Positions 1-10,180 of a stretch of 30,004 nt of DNA are shown piece by piece. Within the stretch, counting starts at the first letter, position 1; every line of letters starts with the position of its first letter. Under the pieces are notes generated by a model. It was given only the letters and a program-made list of their open reading frames with translations. It searched no databases and had not been told where the DNA came from. Source of the stretch: Haemophilus sp. C1. Its GTDB lineage: Bacteria; Pseudomonadota; Gammaproteobacteria; Enterobacterales; Pasteurellaceae. The translations under genes were made by a program, and so were the position numbers. The stretch lies in contig NZ_LDVZ01000022.1 of the NCBI RefSeq assembly GCF_001276515.1, positions 1 through 30,004 of the forward strand, in the 5' to 3' direction.

Positions 1-24
1 AAAAAAATAGCACTTTTAAATAAA

Positions 25-49
25 AAAATGCGACCTTATGTCGCATTTT
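25..49 (-). terminator. Terminator after the NhaC-family gene
   Basis: A perfect 10-bp inverted repeat (AAAATGCGAC / GTCGCATTTT, arms 25-34 and 40-49, 5-base loop). Read leftward it is followed by a run of T, so it fits an intrinsic terminator for the transporter gene ending at 104. It could also act on transcripts arriving from the left. Confidence 0.8.
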
Positions 50-103
50 ATAAATTTATCAAAATTTTATATTTTATTTAGATTTTTGAGCAAGATCACA
101 TTT

Positions 104-1624
104 TTAACGTTTTTTCACTGCAAATACGATTAAAAATAATGAAACCGCCGTTGCTGCAAAACCAGCTAAACCTGAATAAGTAAATCCTACCACAATGTAA
201 CCAATAGCCGTTGCAGTTGCAACTGTGGCAGCATAAGGAAGCTGAGTAGTAACGTGATCAATATGATTACATTTTGCGCCCGTTGAAGACAAAATTGTTG
301 TATCTGATACTGGCGAGCAATGATCACCACATACAGCCCCAGCCATTACTGCAGATAAACAAGGAAGCAATAATTCTGGTGCTGCATTCGCTGCCATTGC
401 TGCGGCAATTGGTAACATAATACCGAATGTCCCCCAGCTAGTACCAGTTGAGAATGCCATTGCAGAACCAAGAATAAATAAGATTACTGGTAAAAATTGC
501 ATTGGAATATTGCCAGAAACTAGAGAAGATAAATATTTACCCGTTTGCATATCCCCAACGACTTTATTAATTGTCCACGCAAAGAATAAAATCGCAATTG
601 CACCAGCCATTGATTTAATACCTGTGATCCAAGAACGTGCATATTCAGGAATACTCACCTGACGATCAAGAATAATTAATAAAGTAGAAACAAGAATAGA
701 GCAAGTACCACCAAAAACTAAAGAAGTTCCAACAACAGTATTTTCAAACGCACCTAAGATACTAAATTCTTTACCATCTGCAGCTAATGCATCTGCACCC
801 GTGTAAATCATCATTGAAACTGTTGAGATAATTAAAACTAAAATAGGCAATACAAGATTACGTACATGACCTTTTGCACCAGTTTCTTCTTCTAATTCAT
901 TTTCAGAATCTTCCAAAGCTAATTTTTCATGGCGTGCCATTGAAGCGATATCGAAAGAAAAATATGCCACAAAGAACACCATGATAATTGAGAAAATTGC
1001 ATAGAAGTTCATTGAGCTCATTGCCACGAATGCACCAATTGGTGTGTACTCAGTAATCGAATAAGTCGCTAATAAACCACCGACTAAGGTAATAATGTAT
1101 GCGCCCCAACTTGAAACTGGCATCATTACACACATCGGTGCTGCCGTTGAATCCAAAATATAAGCAAGTTTCGCACGAGAAACTTTAAAACGGTCTGTCA
1201 CTGGACGAGCAATTGCGCCTACAGCAAGACTGTGGAAATAATCGTCAATAAAAGTAACAAAAACTAATGATGCAGCTAATAATTTAGCACCACGACGACC
1301 TTTAATACGGTTTTGTGCCCATTCAGCAAACGCACGATTACTGCCAGATACCGTTAAAAGTGCGGTTAAAACACCAAGTAATAATAAGAACAAGACAATG
1401 TTCATATTAGAGTTAATTGCGCCATCAGCATAAACAAGTGAAATCACGTTGCTTGATAAATAGCTGAAAGACGAACCAATATTCCAGCCGCCTAACATTA
1501 ACGCACCAACAATAATCCCTGCGCTGAGAGACACCAATACACGACGAGTTGCAATGGCCAAGACAATCGCCAATAAAGCTGGAATAATTGACCAAACTGA
1601 GGATGAAAAATCGATAAGTTCCAT
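104..1624 (-). CDS. NhaC-family transporter, probable lysine transporter
   Basis: A polytopic inner-membrane protein of about 506 residues with many hydrophobic helices. The C-terminal half carries the NhaC-family signature around TGTSWGTFGIMLP and the block GDHCSPVSDTTILSSTGA. The family contains Na+/H+ antiporters and amino-acid transporters. A lysine riboswitch lies directly upstream, and NhaC-type genes under this riboswitch have been proposed to be lysine transporters (LysW). Lysine uptake is therefore inferred from regulation, not from the protein. I chose the ATG at 1624-1622 (MELIDF) rather than the upstream start giving 519 residues, because that ATG lies inside the predicted expression-platform hairpin and the extra N-terminus would overlap it. 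A terminator follows at 25-49. The gene appears monocistronic. Confidence 0.85.
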   Translation of the reverse strand: MELIDFSSSVWSIIPALLAIVLAIATRRVLVSLSAGIIVGALMLGGWNIGSSFSYLSSNVISLVYADGAINSNMNIVLFLLLLGVLTALLTVSGSNRAFAEWAQNRIKGRRGAKLLAASLVFVTFIDDYFHSLAVGAIARPVTDRFKVSRAKLAYILDSTAAPMCVMMPVSSWGAYIITLVGGLLATYSITEYTPIGAFVAMSSMNFYAIFSIIMVFFVAYFSFDIASMARHEKLALEDSENELEEETGAKGHVRNLVLPILVLIISTVSMMIYTGADALAADGKEFSILGAFENTVVGTSLVFGGTCSILVSTLLIILDRQVSIPEYARSWITGIKSMAGAIAILFFAWTINKVVGDMQTGKYLSSLVSGNIPMQFLPVILFILGSAMAFSTGTSWGTFGIMLPIAAAMAANAAPELLLPCLSAVMAGAVCGDHCSPVSDTTILSSTGAKCNHIDHVTTQLPYAATVATATAIGYIVVGFTYSGLAGFAATAVSLFLIVFAVKKR

Positions 1625-1648
1625 TAAGAGATACCTACAATTAATGGA
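1620..1648 (-). promoter_or_regulatory. Hairpin occluding the start codon (expression platform)
   Basis: An 8-bp perfect inverted repeat, TCCATTAA (1641-1648 read leftward) and TTAATGGA (1620-1627), encloses the weak ribosome site GTAGG and includes the ATG at 1624-1622. No T-run follows the structure. This suggests that the lysine riboswitch acts on translation initiation rather than on termination. The switching pairing itself is inferred. Confidence 0.6.
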
Positions 1649-1688
1649 GAGAACGGAAAGCAAAGGACAGAATAAGACCAGAACAACC

Positions 1689-1851
1689 GTAGCGCTCCAT
1701 AGTTAATCAAAAAAACTATGACAGTGTCGCCCCTTTCGAGTACGCCACCAACCAAACAAAATGACTTTTGTTTGATTTCGGCAATCATTCCTTTCTTTTT
1801 TCTTCATCGTTATCCACTCTGAAAAAATACTTATAATGATTGCACCTCTAC
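1689..1851 (-). promoter_or_regulatory. Lysine riboswitch (L box)
   Basis: Read leftward from 1851 the sequence follows the lysine-riboswitch core order: GTAGAGGTGC at the 5' end, a segment with CAGAGTGGATAACGATGAAG, then GATTGCCGAAAT, GTTGGTGGCGTACTCG, GGGGCGACACTGTCATAG, and the closing GGAGCGCTAC at 1689-1698. The terminal GTAG/CTAC pairing closes P1. The blocks match the conserved core of the Lysine family by eye. Its only downstream gene is the NhaC-type transporter. Confidence 0.92.
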
Positions 1852-1867
1852 TTTTGTAGTAGCTCAG

Positions 1868-1896
1868 AGATTACCGTAAAAAAATCCAAATGCCAA
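1868..1896 (-). promoter_or_regulatory. Candidate promoter of the lysine riboswitch transcript
   Basis: Leftward -35 TTGGCA (1896-1891, five of six consensus bases), a 17-base spacer, and a weak -10 TAATCT (1873-1868). Predicted initiation falls just before the riboswitch P1 at about 1860, which is the main support because the -10 matches only half of the consensus. Confidence 0.45.
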
Positions 1897-2076
1897 CAGT
1901 TTTTGTAAAAAATTTATTAGATTGAATAAAAAATATAAATGAAATAAACACGAAAAAAATATAAATATATATCTGTTCCGACCATTTATTTAATAATAGA
2001 TATTTACAATAAATTTTATTTTCTCTATTATTAGATAAATTTTCCCACACTCAAAATTATTTTATAGAGGTTTATT

Positions 2077-2481
2077 ATGAACGAATTAGCAAAAGGTTTG
2101 ACAAATCTTCGTAGTTTACGTGCGGCAGTGCGCGAATTAACTTTAGAACAAGCGGAAAGTGCTCTTGAAAAATTACAAACTGCGGTTGAAGAGAAACGTG
2201 CTAATGAAGCAGAATTAATTAAAGCAGAGACAGAGCGAAAAGAGCGTTTAGCTAAATATAAAGAATTAATGGAAAAAGAAGGTATTACACCTGAAGAATT
2301 ACAAGAGATCTTTGGTACAGCAACAACATCTGCTAGAGCAAAACGTCCACCTCGTCCAGCAAAATATGCATTTATTGATGAAAATGGCGAGCATAAAACT
2401 TGGACGGGTCAAGGTCGCACACCACGTCCAATTCAAAATGCATTGAACAAAGGTAAATCATTATCTGATTTTGAAATTTAA
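2077..2481 (+). CDS. hns: H-NS nucleoid-associated protein
   Basis: 134 residues, the usual H-NS length. Residues 1-65 are a charged helical oligomerisation region. The C-terminal domain carries the DNA-binding loop TWTGQGRTP (about residues 109-117), the diagnostic AT-hook-like motif that contacts the minor groove of AT-rich DNA. H-NS organises the nucleoid and silences AT-rich, often acquired, genes. The start has a good ribosome site (AGAGG, 7 bases before the ATG). The upstream DNA (about 1900-2070) is very AT-rich with a TAATAATAGA/TCTATTATTA inverted repeat, which would suit autoregulation by H-NS. A terminator follows at 2499-2528. Confidence 0.96.
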   Translation: MNELAKGLTNLRSLRAAVRELTLEQAESALEKLQTAVEEKRANEAELIKAETERKERLAKYKELMEKEGITPEELQEIFGTATTSARAKRPPRPAKYAFIDENGEHKTWTGQGRTPRPIQNALNKGKSLSDFEI

Positions 2482-2498
2482 TTTTTCTATTTGAAACT

Positions 2499-2528
2499 AG
2501 AACTCATTTTTATGGGTTCTATTTTTTT
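2499..2528 (+). terminator. hns: Terminator after hns
   Basis: Arms AGAACTCAT (2499-2507) and ATGGGTTCT (2512-2520) with one mismatched pair and a 4-base loop, followed by ATTTTTTTA. A standard intrinsic terminator separating hns from purU. Confidence 0.8.
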
Positions 2529-2551
2529 ATCTAAACATAGCACACAACATT

Positions 2552-3388
2552 ATGATCGAAAAAAAAATATTACTCACTGATTGCCCTGATGATAAAGGCT
2601 TAATCGCAAAAATAACTAATATTTGTTACAAACATCAACTAAATATTCTGCATAATAATGAATTTGTAGATTTTGAAACCAAGCATTTCTTTATGCGTAC
2701 AGAATTGGAAGGTATTTTTAACGAAACTACTTTATTAGAAGATCTAAAATATAGCTTACCCGAAGGAACGAATTGTCGATTAATTAGCACCCAATGTAAG
2801 CGAATTGTAATTTTAGTCACAAAAGAAGCTCACTGCCTTGGCGATATTTTAATGAAAAATTATTATGGTGCGCTTGATGTAGAAATTGCGGCAGTCATCG
2901 GCAACCACGATAATTTACGTGAACTTGTTGAACGTTTTAATATTCCATTTCATTTGATTAGCCACGAAAACTTAACCCGTGTGGAACACGACAAATTACT
3001 GGCAGAAAAAATTGATGAATATACGCCAGATTATATTGTTCTCGCTAAATATATGCGTGTGTTAAATCCTGAATTTGTCGCGCGTTATCCAAATCGAGTG
3101 ATTAATATCCACCATTCATTCTTACCTGCTTTTATTGGTGCAAAACCTTATCAACAAGCCTATGAACGAGGTGTAAAAATTATTGGCGCAACTGCACATT
3201 TTATTAATAACGAATTAGATCAAGGCCCAATCATTATGCAAAATGTCATTAATGTTGATCATACTTATAATGCTGAAGCGATGATGCGTGCTGGCCGTGA
3301 TGTGGAAAAAACCGTGTTAAGTCGTGCCCTTGATCTCGCTTTACACGATAGAATTTTTGTTTATAAAAATAAAACGGTGGTGCTGTAA
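2552..3388 (+). CDS. purU: Formyltetrahydrofolate deformylase
   Basis: 278 residues, close to the E. coli PurU length. Hydrolyses 10-formyl-THF to THF and formate, balancing one-carbon pools and supplying formate for purine synthesis. Residues 1-80 form an ACT-type regulatory domain; about 85-278 form a formyltransferase-fold catalytic domain. The catalytic triad is visible as N185 and H187 in [10 protein letters not shown] and D223 in NELDQGPI. Its TAA shares one base with the aroA start codon, so the two are very probably co-transcribed and translationally coupled. No clear Shine-Dalgarno sequence precedes the ATG. Confidence 0.96.
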   Translation: MIEKKILLTDCPDDKGLIAKITNICYKHQLNILHNNEFVDFETKHFFMRTELEGIFNETTLLEDLKYSLPEGTNCRLISTQCKRIVILVTKEAHCLGDILMKNYYGALDVEIAAVIGNHDNLRELVERFNIPFHLISHENLTRVEHDKLLAEKIDEYTPDYIVLAKYMRVLNPEFVARYPNRVINIHHSFLPAFIGAKPYQQAYERGVKIIGATAHFINNELDQGPIIMQNVINVDHTYNAEAMMRAGRDVEKTVLSRALDLALHDRIFVYKNKTVVL

Positions 3389-4686
3389 TGGAAAAAATTA
3401 CTCTTGCACCAATAAGTGCGGTAGAAGGAACAATTAATTTACCAGGTTCTAAAAGTTTATCGAACCGCGCATTACTTTTAGCCGCCTTAGCTAAAGGCAC
3501 AACAAAAGTAACCAATTTATTAGATAGTGATGATATTAGACATATGCTTAACGCCCTCAAAACGTTAGGTGTACGCTACCAACTTTCTGATGACAAAACT
3601 ATTTGTGAAATAGAGGGGTTAGGCGGAGCATTCAATATACAGAATAATCTTTCGCTCTTTCTTGGCAATGCGGGGACGGCAATGCGTTCATTAACCGCTG
3701 CGCTTTGCTTAAAAGGAGAAACAGAAAGCGAAATCATCTTAACGGGCGAGCCTCGTATGAAAGAGCGTCCAATACTCCATTTAGTCGATGCTTTACGCCA
3801 AGCGGGTGCAAATATTCGCTACTTAGAAAATGAAGGTTATCCTCCAGTCGCAATTCTCAATAAAGGTATAAAAGGTGGGAATATCAAAATTGATGGCTCT
3901 ATTTCATCTCAATTTTTGACCGCACTTTTAATATCTGCGCCACTTGCAGAAAATAACACAGAAATCGAAATTATCGGAGAACTAGTCTCTAAACCCTATA
4001 TTGACATTACCCTTGCAATGATGCGAGATTTTGGTGTTCACGTTGAAAATCATCACTACCAAAAATTTCAAGTTAAGGGAAATCAATCCTACATTTCACC
4101 TGGAAAATATTTGGTAGAAGGCGATGCCTCATCAGCCTCTTACTTTCTCGCAGCTGGCGCCATTAAAGGAAAAGTAAAAGTCACTGGAATTGGCAAAAAC
4201 TCTATTCAGGGCGATCGTTTATTTGCTGATGTATTAGAAAGAATGGGGGCAAAAATCACTTGGGGAGAGGATTTTATTCAAGCCGAACGTGCTGAATTGC
4301 ATGGCATTGATATGGATATGAACCACATTCCAGATGCAGCAATGACAATTGCAACCACAGCTCTTTTTGCTAAAGGGGAAAGCGTCATTCGAAATATTTA
4401 TAACTGGCGTGTGAAAGAAACAGATCGTTTAACAGCAATGGCAACCGAACTGCGTAAAGTCGGTGCAGAAGTCGAAGAAGGTGAAGATTTTATTCGAATT
4501 CAACCTCTTGCACTCAATCAGTTTAAACATGCTGATATTGAAACTTATAACGATCACCGCATGGCAATGTGTTTTTCTCTAATCGCTCTGTCCAATACAC
4601 CAGTGACAATTTTAGATCCCAAATGTACTGCCAAAACCTTTCCAACATTCTTTAGTGAATTTGAGAAAATTTGCTTAAGAGGTTAA
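3388..4686 (+). CDS. aroA: 3-phosphoshikimate 1-carboxyvinyltransferase (EPSP synthase)
   Basis: 432 residues, full length. Catalyses the sixth shikimate step, shikimate-3-phosphate plus PEP to EPSP, in the cytoplasm. The S3P/PEP-binding segment [16 protein letters not shown] is near the N-terminus and the signature [10 protein letters not shown] near residue 92. Later motifs include the DAAMT and VKETDRL regions and the C-terminal AKTFPTFF. Overlaps purU by one base. An exact uptake signal (AAGTGCGGT) lies inside the gene at 3414-3422 and another in inverse orientation at 3919-3927. The H. influenzae pairing purU-aroA is retained. Confidence 0.97.
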   Translation: MEKITLAPISAVEGTINLPGSKSLSNRALLLAALAKGTTKVTNLLDSDDIRHMLNALKTLGVRYQLSDDKTICEIEGLGGAFNIQNNLSLFLGNAGTAMRSLTAALCLKGETESEIILTGEPRMKERPILHLVDALRQAGANIRYLENEGYPPVAILNKGIKGGNIKIDGSISSQFLTALLISAPLAENNTEIEIIGELVSKPYIDITLAMMRDFGVHVENHHYQKFQVKGNQSYISPGKYLVEGDASSASYFLAAGAIKGKVKVTGIGKNSIQGDRLFADVLERMGAKITWGEDFIQAERAELHGIDMDMNHIPDAAMTIATTALFAKGESVIRNIYNWRVKETDRLTAMATELRKVGAEVEEGEDFIRIQPLALNQFKHADIETYNDHRMAMCFSLIALSNTPVTILDPKCTAKTFPTFFSEFEKICLRG

Positions 4687-4691
4687 ATTAA

Positions 4692-4737
4692 AAAGTGCGG
4701 TAAATTTCAAAAAAGTTTTCAAAATTAACCGCACTTT
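4692..4737. terminator. Bidirectional terminator built from two uptake signals
   Basis: AAAGTGCGGTAAATTT (4692-4707) and AAATTAACCGCACTTT (4722-4737) pair with one mismatch. The arms contain the exact 9-base uptake signal in opposite orientations. It sits between the convergent aroA and rarA genes and can end both transcripts. Confidence 0.85.
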
Positions 4738-4769
4738 CATTCCATTCTTAAAAAAATCCCAAATTGAGA

Positions 4770-6110
4770 TTATTTATACCGTTTTTTCACCGCACTTTTA
4801 TCTTGCTCACGTAATCGTTCTAGTTTTTCCTTAATCTGAATTTCCATACCTCTATTTGTCGGAAAATAATATTGAGTGTCTTTTAATTCAGGCGGGAAAT
4901 AATTTTCACCTGCCGCATAAGCGTTAGGTTCATCATGAGCATAGCGATATTCAGCCCCATAGCCAAGCTCTTTCATTAAATTAGTCGGCGCATTGCGTAA
5001 ATGTGGTGGAACATCATAATCGGGTAAATCTTTCGCTTGCTGTTTTGCAGTGTTAAATGCAGTATAAACCGCATTACTTTTTGGTGCTACTGCAAGATAA
5101 ATAATGGCTTGGGCAATGGCTCTCTCTCCTTCATAAGCGCCCACGCGAGTAAAGCAATCCCATGCAGCCAATGCGACTTGCATAGCGCGAGGATCTGCAT
5201 TTCCCACATCTTCTGAAGCAATGGCAAGTAATCGGCGCGCAACATATAAAGGGTCTCCACCCGCTGTCAAAATTCGTGCATACCAATACAATGCAGCATC
5301 TGGTGCAGAACCTCGAACAGATTTATGTAGCGCAGAAATTAAATCATAGAAACGATCACCTTGTTTATCAAATCTCGCTTGGCGTTCGCCTAAGACTTCT
5401 TTTAATAAAGTGCGGTCAATTTTCTTTCCATTTTCCGTTTCATCTGCCATATCCACCATTAATTCGAGGCAATTCAAAGCTAATCGCGCGTCTCCATTGA
5501 CATATTCGGCAAGCACTTGCAGTAAATTCTCTTCTAAAATTAACCGCTCTTTACCCAATCCTCGTTCAGGATCTTCTACAGCTTGCTGCAAAACTTGTTC
5601 AATTTCAGCCGTTGTGAGTGATTTCAGCACATAAACTCGAGCACGAGAAAGCAACGCATTATTTAGCTCAAAAGAGGGATTTTCTGTTGTCGCCCCAATA
5701 AAAATAACGGTTCCGTCTTCAATGTGCGGTAAAAATGCATCTTGCTGGCTTTTATTAAAACGATGGACTTCATCCACAAATAAGATAGTTTTACGATCCG
5801 CAAGACGATTTTGTTTTGCTCGCTCAATGGCTTCACGAATTTCTTTGATACCACTCGTCACCGCAGAAATTCGCTCTACTTCTGCATTAATACGTTGCGC
5901 TATGATTTCTGCAAGGGTTGTTTTCCCCGTACCTGGTGGCCCCCAGAAAATCATAGAATGAATATGCCCAACTTGAATAGCTTTACGCAGCGGCTTACCT
6001 TCACCAATAAGATGAGTTTGCCCAAAATACTGCTCTAGACTCGTTGGACGCATCTTGGCTGCCAGTGGGCGAAAATCATTTTCGGCAAAATCAAAATTGA
6101 GATTAGACAT
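4770..6110 (-). CDS. rarA: Replication-associated recombination ATPase RarA (MgsA)
   Basis: 446 residues. A clamp-loader-like AAA+ ATPase that acts at stalled replication forks and binds SSB. Walker A GPPGTGKT is at residues 57-64 and Walker [14 protein letters not shown] at about 108-120. The C-terminal part carries the RarA tetramerisation and MgsA-type segments (for example [18 protein letters not shown]). It lies last in lrp-ftsK-lolA-rarA, an order also found in E. coli. The 60-base gap to lolA contains a perfect hairpin without a T-run, so read-through is likely. Confidence 0.95.
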   Translation of the reverse strand: MSNLNFDFAENDFRPLAAKMRPTSLEQYFGQTHLIGEGKPLRKAIQVGHIHSMIFWGPPGTGKTTLAEIIAQRINAEVERISAVTSGIKEIREAIERAKQNRLADRKTILFVDEVHRFNKSQQDAFLPHIEDGTVIFIGATTENPSFELNNALLSRARVYVLKSLTTAEIEQVLQQAVEDPERGLGKERLILEENLLQVLAEYVNGDARLALNCLELMVDMADETENGKKIDRTLLKEVLGERQARFDKQGDRFYDLISALHKSVRGSAPDAALYWYARILTAGGDPLYVARRLLAIASEDVGNADPRAMQVALAAWDCFTRVGAYEGERAIAQAIIYLAVAPKSNAVYTAFNTAKQQAKDLPDYDVPPHLRNAPTNLMKELGYGAEYRYAHDEPNAYAAGENYFPPELKDTQYYFPTNRGMEIQIKEKLERLREQDKSAVKKRYK

Positions 6111-6130
6111 ATTTATTTCTCACAAAATTG

Positions 6131-6152
6131 AAGGGCGTATTTCTACGCCCTT
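6131..6152. repeat. Short perfect hairpin between lolA and rarA
   Basis: AAGGGCGTA (6131-6139) and TACGCCCTT (6144-6152) form a 9-bp stem with a 4-base loop. No T-run follows on the leftward strand, so it does not look like a terminator. It may be an mRNA-processing or stability element within the lolA-rarA transcript. Confidence 0.6.
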
Positions 6153-6170
6153 ATTTAAAATAATCATTTG

Positions 6171-6788
6171 TTATTTTTTACGTTGGTCATCCACTTCAAC
6201 GCCTTTTTCTGGCTTGAATTGGAACAAGCTATCAGACAACGTTTGATTCGTAATATTACGTAAAACATAAAGATTGGTTTGCCCATCTTTCTCTGTCGTA
6301 CTGAAATTTCTTAATACGCCATTGGCATCGACGCGAATATCAAATTGCTTGATATTACTTTTGGAAGATTTAGGTTTCAATACGAAAGTATCCATTTGTT
6401 GCATAACCGAATATTGATCCCAATGGCTTTTATCGTTACTTGTGAGCAAGACGAAAGGGGTATTATTTACCGCATCTTTCACCCATTGTGCTGTTACTTG
6501 TTGCACAAATGGATCGTAGAACCATAAGGTTTTACCATCAGAAATAATCTGGGTTTCTTGAGGAGTTTTAGTCTCCATACGGAATAAATTTGGGCGTTTA
6601 ATTTGAAGTTTGCCACTTCCCTGCTGAACATTTTTGCCACTTCCAGAAGTCACCGTTTGCACAAATTCTGCACTTAACACATCGACTTTGGCTAAACGCA
6701 TTTGCAATTCACTTGCCGCATCAGCCAATGCAAAATTACTCAAACCAAGTAAGGCAAGTGCGGCAAATTTTAAGGTTGTTTTTTTCAT
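6171..6788 (-). CDS. lolA: Outer-membrane lipoprotein carrier LolA
   Basis: 205 residues, typical for LolA. The N-terminus [22 protein letters not shown] is a Sec signal peptide with probable cleavage after ALA. The mature protein is the periplasmic chaperone that takes lipoproteins from LolCDE to LolB. The family features [22 protein letters not shown] and [12 protein letters not shown] are present. It lies 17 bases after ftsK and before rarA. Its partner LolB is encoded at 16817-17446 in this same window. Confidence 0.95.
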   Translation of the reverse strand: MKKTTLKFAALALLGLSNFALADAASELQMRLAKVDVLSAEFVQTVTSGSGKNVQQGSGKLQIKRPNLFRMETKTPQETQIISDGKTLWFYDPFVQQVTAQWVKDAVNNTPFVLLTSNDKSHWDQYSVMQQMDTFVLKPKSSKSNIKQFDIRVDANGVLRNFSTTEKDGQTNLYVLRNITNQTLSDSLFQFKPEKGVEVDDQRKK

Positions 6789-6805
6789 TTTACTTTCCTT
6801 TTAAA

Positions 6806-9577
6806 TTAGTATTCTGGACGATGCGATAAAATCTCACGCTTACCATTTTGCATTGGGCTAACAATTCCTTGTTCTTCCATTTGATCCATAATACGCGCGG
6901 CTCGGTTAAAACCTACGCTGAATTTACGTTGAATAGAAGATACTGAGGTTGTACCGGTATTAATAACAAAATCCATCACTTCATCAAACAGTGGATCTAA
7001 TTCTCTACCACTTGATATTCCTTTTTCTGCATTATCTTCATCGTCTGCGCTTTCTAAAATACCATCGATATAATCAGGCTTACCGCGCGCTCGCCAATCA
7101 TCGGCAATATTGATGACTTCATCATAACTCATATAGGCTCCGTGTACGCGGATTAAATCAGATGAACCTTGCCCCGAATAAAGCATATCTCCACGCCCTA
7201 AAAGGGCTTCTGCCCCACCTTGATCAAGAATAGTGCGTGAGTCAATTTTACTAGCCACCGTAAAGGCAATGCGACTTGGAATATTTGCTTTAATTAATCC
7301 TGTAATCACATCTACAGAAGGGCGTTGTGTGGCTAAAATTAAATGGATACCAATAGCTCGCGCTTTTTGAGCCAACCGTGCAATCAGTTCTTCGATTTGC
7401 TTACCCGCCACCATCATTAAATCGGCAAGTTCATCAATAATAACCACAATATAACTCAATTTTTTCAATGTGGGTGGCATTGCATCCATTGTATCACCAG
7501 GTCGCCAAATTGGATTTGGAATAGGCATTCCCATTGCTTCGTATTCATCGATTTTTTCGTTAAAGCCTTCAATATTGCGTACACGTAGAGCTGAAAGCAA
7601 CTGATAACGACGTTCCATTTCATCTACACACCAACGCAACGCATTAGCCGCTTTTTTCATATCTGTTACAACAGGAGTTATCAAGTGTGGAATATCGTTA
7701 TAAGCACCAAATTCAACAGTTTTAGGATCAATCATAATGAATTTCACATCCTCTGATTGAACACGATAAAGTAAACTTAGAATCATCGTATTCACACCAA
7801 TAGACTTACCTGATCCCGTAGAACCTGCTACCAATAAATGTGGCATTTTTGCTAAATCAACAATGACTGGTTTGCCACTAATATCTTTACCTAAAGCAAT
7901 AGGTAAAGTTGCCTTGCTATCACGGAATTCATTGCTATCTAACACATCACGCAATGGCACCATTTGACGATGAAGATTTGGGGTTTCAATACCAATATAA
8001 GGTTTACCTGGAATAACCTCTGCCACACGAATCGAACGGAACATTAATGCACGCGCCAAATCAGTATCAATACTCGTTACTTTTGACGCTTTCACCCCAG
8101 GTTGTAATTCTAATTCATAGCGAGTAACAACTGGGCCAACAAGCACATCTTTTACAGTCGCTTTCACATTAAAATTACGTAATTGTTGCTCAATACGTTG
8201 GGACGTTTCAAAAACTTCTTCTTGCGTAATATTTTGTTCCACTGCAGGATGTTTTGATAATAACTCTAAACTTGGCAACGGCGTACTAGGCTTTTCACGT
8301 TTTGTTGTTTGCTGTTGGAATGCTGGATGAATCAAGCTACCGCTATAACCTTTATAATTAGGCGATTCTTCTTGATTTTTATCTAATTGAACATCCCTCA
8401 TATCATCCTGTAAGGATACGTTAAATTTTAGTTCATCATCACCCAAGCGTACTCTTTCATCAGCTTGAACATTAAAATTATTATCCGCCATTTCCGTATT
8501 CAAAGATTCATGAGTCGGTTTTAATGAAACTGTTGGCATTTCATCATTTGTAAGCAAGGAAACCTTAGTAAAATCATCCGCACTTTGATTCATTGAGACA
8601 TTATCCTGAACAGCAGGCTTTATCGGTTTATTCCACACTGGCACAAAATCATTTTTACTTACTGTTTGTCCATGCGCGTCGCTCGATAAATTCACACTGG
8701 GCAAGGTTTCCGATTCAAACTCAAGAGAAAACTGAGGTTTTACACTCTCTTCAAGAGAAACTTCATATTCTGATTTGATAGAAACCTCTGGATTTAAACC
8801 ATGAATATTAATTAAATGCGAAGGTTGATCAACTGAGTTGTCTTCTGCCTCTAAAGATGATTTTTGAGTTTCAATCTCACTATTTTGTTCCACATTAAGA
8901 TTATTTTGATCTAGATTTTCTATCTCTAAACTATCTGATTTTACAATCACAATTTGCTCTAATTCTTCCGTTGATTTTTCTTGCTCAACATTTTCTTCCT
9001 GCTCATTTTTCATTGTCAACCAATGATAAAAGGCCACAATCAGTCGAATTAATGAGGCGCCAGAGCAAAAAATAAAACCGATTAAAGCAAATATAAAACC
9101 AATTAAAACTGCTCCGAATTTACCTAATGCTGGATAAAGCCAATTTACAACAAGTGAACCGCCCAATACACCACCACTTAAATAAAAGGCATTGCTTTGC
9201 AAAAGCAACATACTCATCACGCAAAGCCCAATAATCAACATGGTAAAGCCAAAACTACGTAAAATAATTCGAGTACAGGAAAGATTTTTAACTGCTTTTG
9301 TTTTCAATAAATAGACAGGTACAAAAAAAACTGTAAAAGGAATAACATGAGCGACATAGCCTAAGAAAACAAAAGAAAGATCGACAATCCACGCACCAAA
9401 TGCGCCGACTTTATTAATTGTTTCACCGTGCGCACCAGCCGTTGCCCAAGAATTATCAAGTGGAGTATAACTTGACCAAGCAATAATTAAATAAAGCCCA
9501 AAAAGGGCGGTTAATCCAAGCAAAAGTTCAGCTAAATACTGTCTTGGTGTAAATCGTTCTGTTATTTGTTTAATCAT
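6806..9577 (-). CDS. ftsK: DNA translocase FtsK
   Basis: 923 residues, shorter than E. coli FtsK because the central linker is shorter. The N-terminal ~180 residues hold about four transmembrane helices (septum targeting). A low-complexity acidic/Ser/Gln/Asn-rich linker follows, about 190-430, and then the RecA-like motor. Walker A GSTGSGKS is at about 585-592, and the Walker B region contains [11 protein letters not shown]. The C-terminal winged-helix gamma domain (about 855-923) reads KOPS sites and activates XerCD at dif. The start codon is one base beyond the lrp stop, indicating one operon. It pumps chromosome termini clear of the closing septum. Confidence 0.97.
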   Translation of the reverse strand: MIKQITERFTPRQYLAELLLGLTALFGLYLIIAWSSYTPLDNSWATAGAHGETINKVGAFGAWIVDLSFVFLGYVAHVIPFTVFFVPVYLLKTKAVKNLSCTRIILRSFGFTMLIIGLCVMSMLLLQSNAFYLSGGVLGGSLVVNWLYPALGKFGAVLIGFIFALIGFIFCSGASLIRLIVAFYHWLTMKNEQEENVEQEKSTEELEQIVIVKSDSLEIENLDQNNLNVEQNSEIETQKSSLEAEDNSVDQPSHLINIHGLNPEVSIKSEYEVSLEESVKPQFSLEFESETLPSVNLSSDAHGQTVSKNDFVPVWNKPIKPAVQDNVSMNQSADDFTKVSLLTNDEMPTVSLKPTHESLNTEMADNNFNVQADERVRLGDDELKFNVSLQDDMRDVQLDKNQEESPNYKGYSGSLIHPAFQQQTTKREKPSTPLPSLELLSKHPAVEQNITQEEVFETSQRIEQQLRNFNVKATVKDVLVGPVVTRYELELQPGVKASKVTSIDTDLARALMFRSIRVAEVIPGKPYIGIETPNLHRQMVPLRDVLDSNEFRDSKATLPIALGKDISGKPVIVDLAKMPHLLVAGSTGSGKSIGVNTMILSLLYRVQSEDVKFIMIDPKTVEFGAYNDIPHLITPVVTDMKKAANALRWCVDEMERRYQLLSALRVRNIEGFNEKIDEYEAMGMPIPNPIWRPGDTMDAMPPTLKKLSYIVVIIDELADLMMVAGKQIEELIARLAQKARAIGIHLILATQRPSVDVITGLIKANIPSRIAFTVASKIDSRTILDQGGAEALLGRGDMLYSGQGSSDLIRVHGAYMSYDEVINIADDWRARGKPDYIDGILESADDEDNAEKGISSGRELDPLFDEVMDFVINTGTTSVSSIQRKFSVGFNRAARIMDQMEEQGIVSPMQNGKREILSHRPEY

Positions 9578-9578
9578 A

Positions 9579-10058
9579 TTATTTTAATACAAGGAAATTG
9601 GTTTGTTTTACTTCTTCCATCACAACATAAGTGCGAGTGTCATTTACACCAGGTAAACGCAATAATGTCGTCCCCAGCAATTTTCGGTATTCAGCCATAT
9701 CAGCAACACGAGTTTTTAATAAATAATCAAAATCGCCCGATACTAAATGGCATTCTTGAATTTCTTCTAACTCTTGAATTGCAGCATTAAATTCCTCAAA
9801 TATATCAGGTTTTCCACGAACTAACGTAATTTCCACGATCACAAGCAAAGGTGCTTCCAATAATTCGGGATTCAACAATGCGCGATATCCCATAATCACA
9901 CCTTGTTTTTCTAAACGTTTAACACGTTCTAAACAAGGCGTGGGTGAAAGCCCTACTTTTTTCGACAAATCAATATTAGAAATTTTACCGTTGCGTTGTA
10001 ATTCATTAAGAATTTTTATATCAATCGCATCCAGCGCTTTATTCAGTTTTTTTTCCAT
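9579..10058 (-). CDS. lrp: Leucine-responsive regulatory protein Lrp
   Basis: 159 residues. N-terminal winged helix-turn-helix ([20 protein letters not shown] ... [15 protein letters not shown], about residues 12-58), then the RAM/AsnC effector domain (about 70-150) with the conserved GDFDYLL. A global transcription factor responding to leucine and related amino acids. It is the first gene of lrp-ftsK-lolA-rarA. Lrp rather than AsnC is favoured by length, by similarity to enterobacterial Lrp and by position upstream of ftsK, as in E. coli. The upstream gap (10059-10180) is AT-rich and probably holds its promoter. Confidence 0.92.
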   Translation of the reverse strand: MEKKLNKALDAIDIKILNELQRNGKISNIDLSKKVGLSPTPCLERVKRLEKQGVIMGYRALLNPELLEAPLLVIVEITLVRGKPDIFEEFNAAIQELEEIQECHLVSGDFDYLLKTRVADMAEYRKLLGTTLLRLPGVNDTRTYVVMEEVKQTNFLVLK

Positions 10059-10180
10059 TTTCTTATTTTTCTTTGAATAAAAAGTATGTTTATTCTAACA
10101 AATTTTGCTAATTTTTTCAGTACAACGGAATTAGATAATTTATTTCCATTGAGACTATTAATTATCTCTAATAGAATTAT

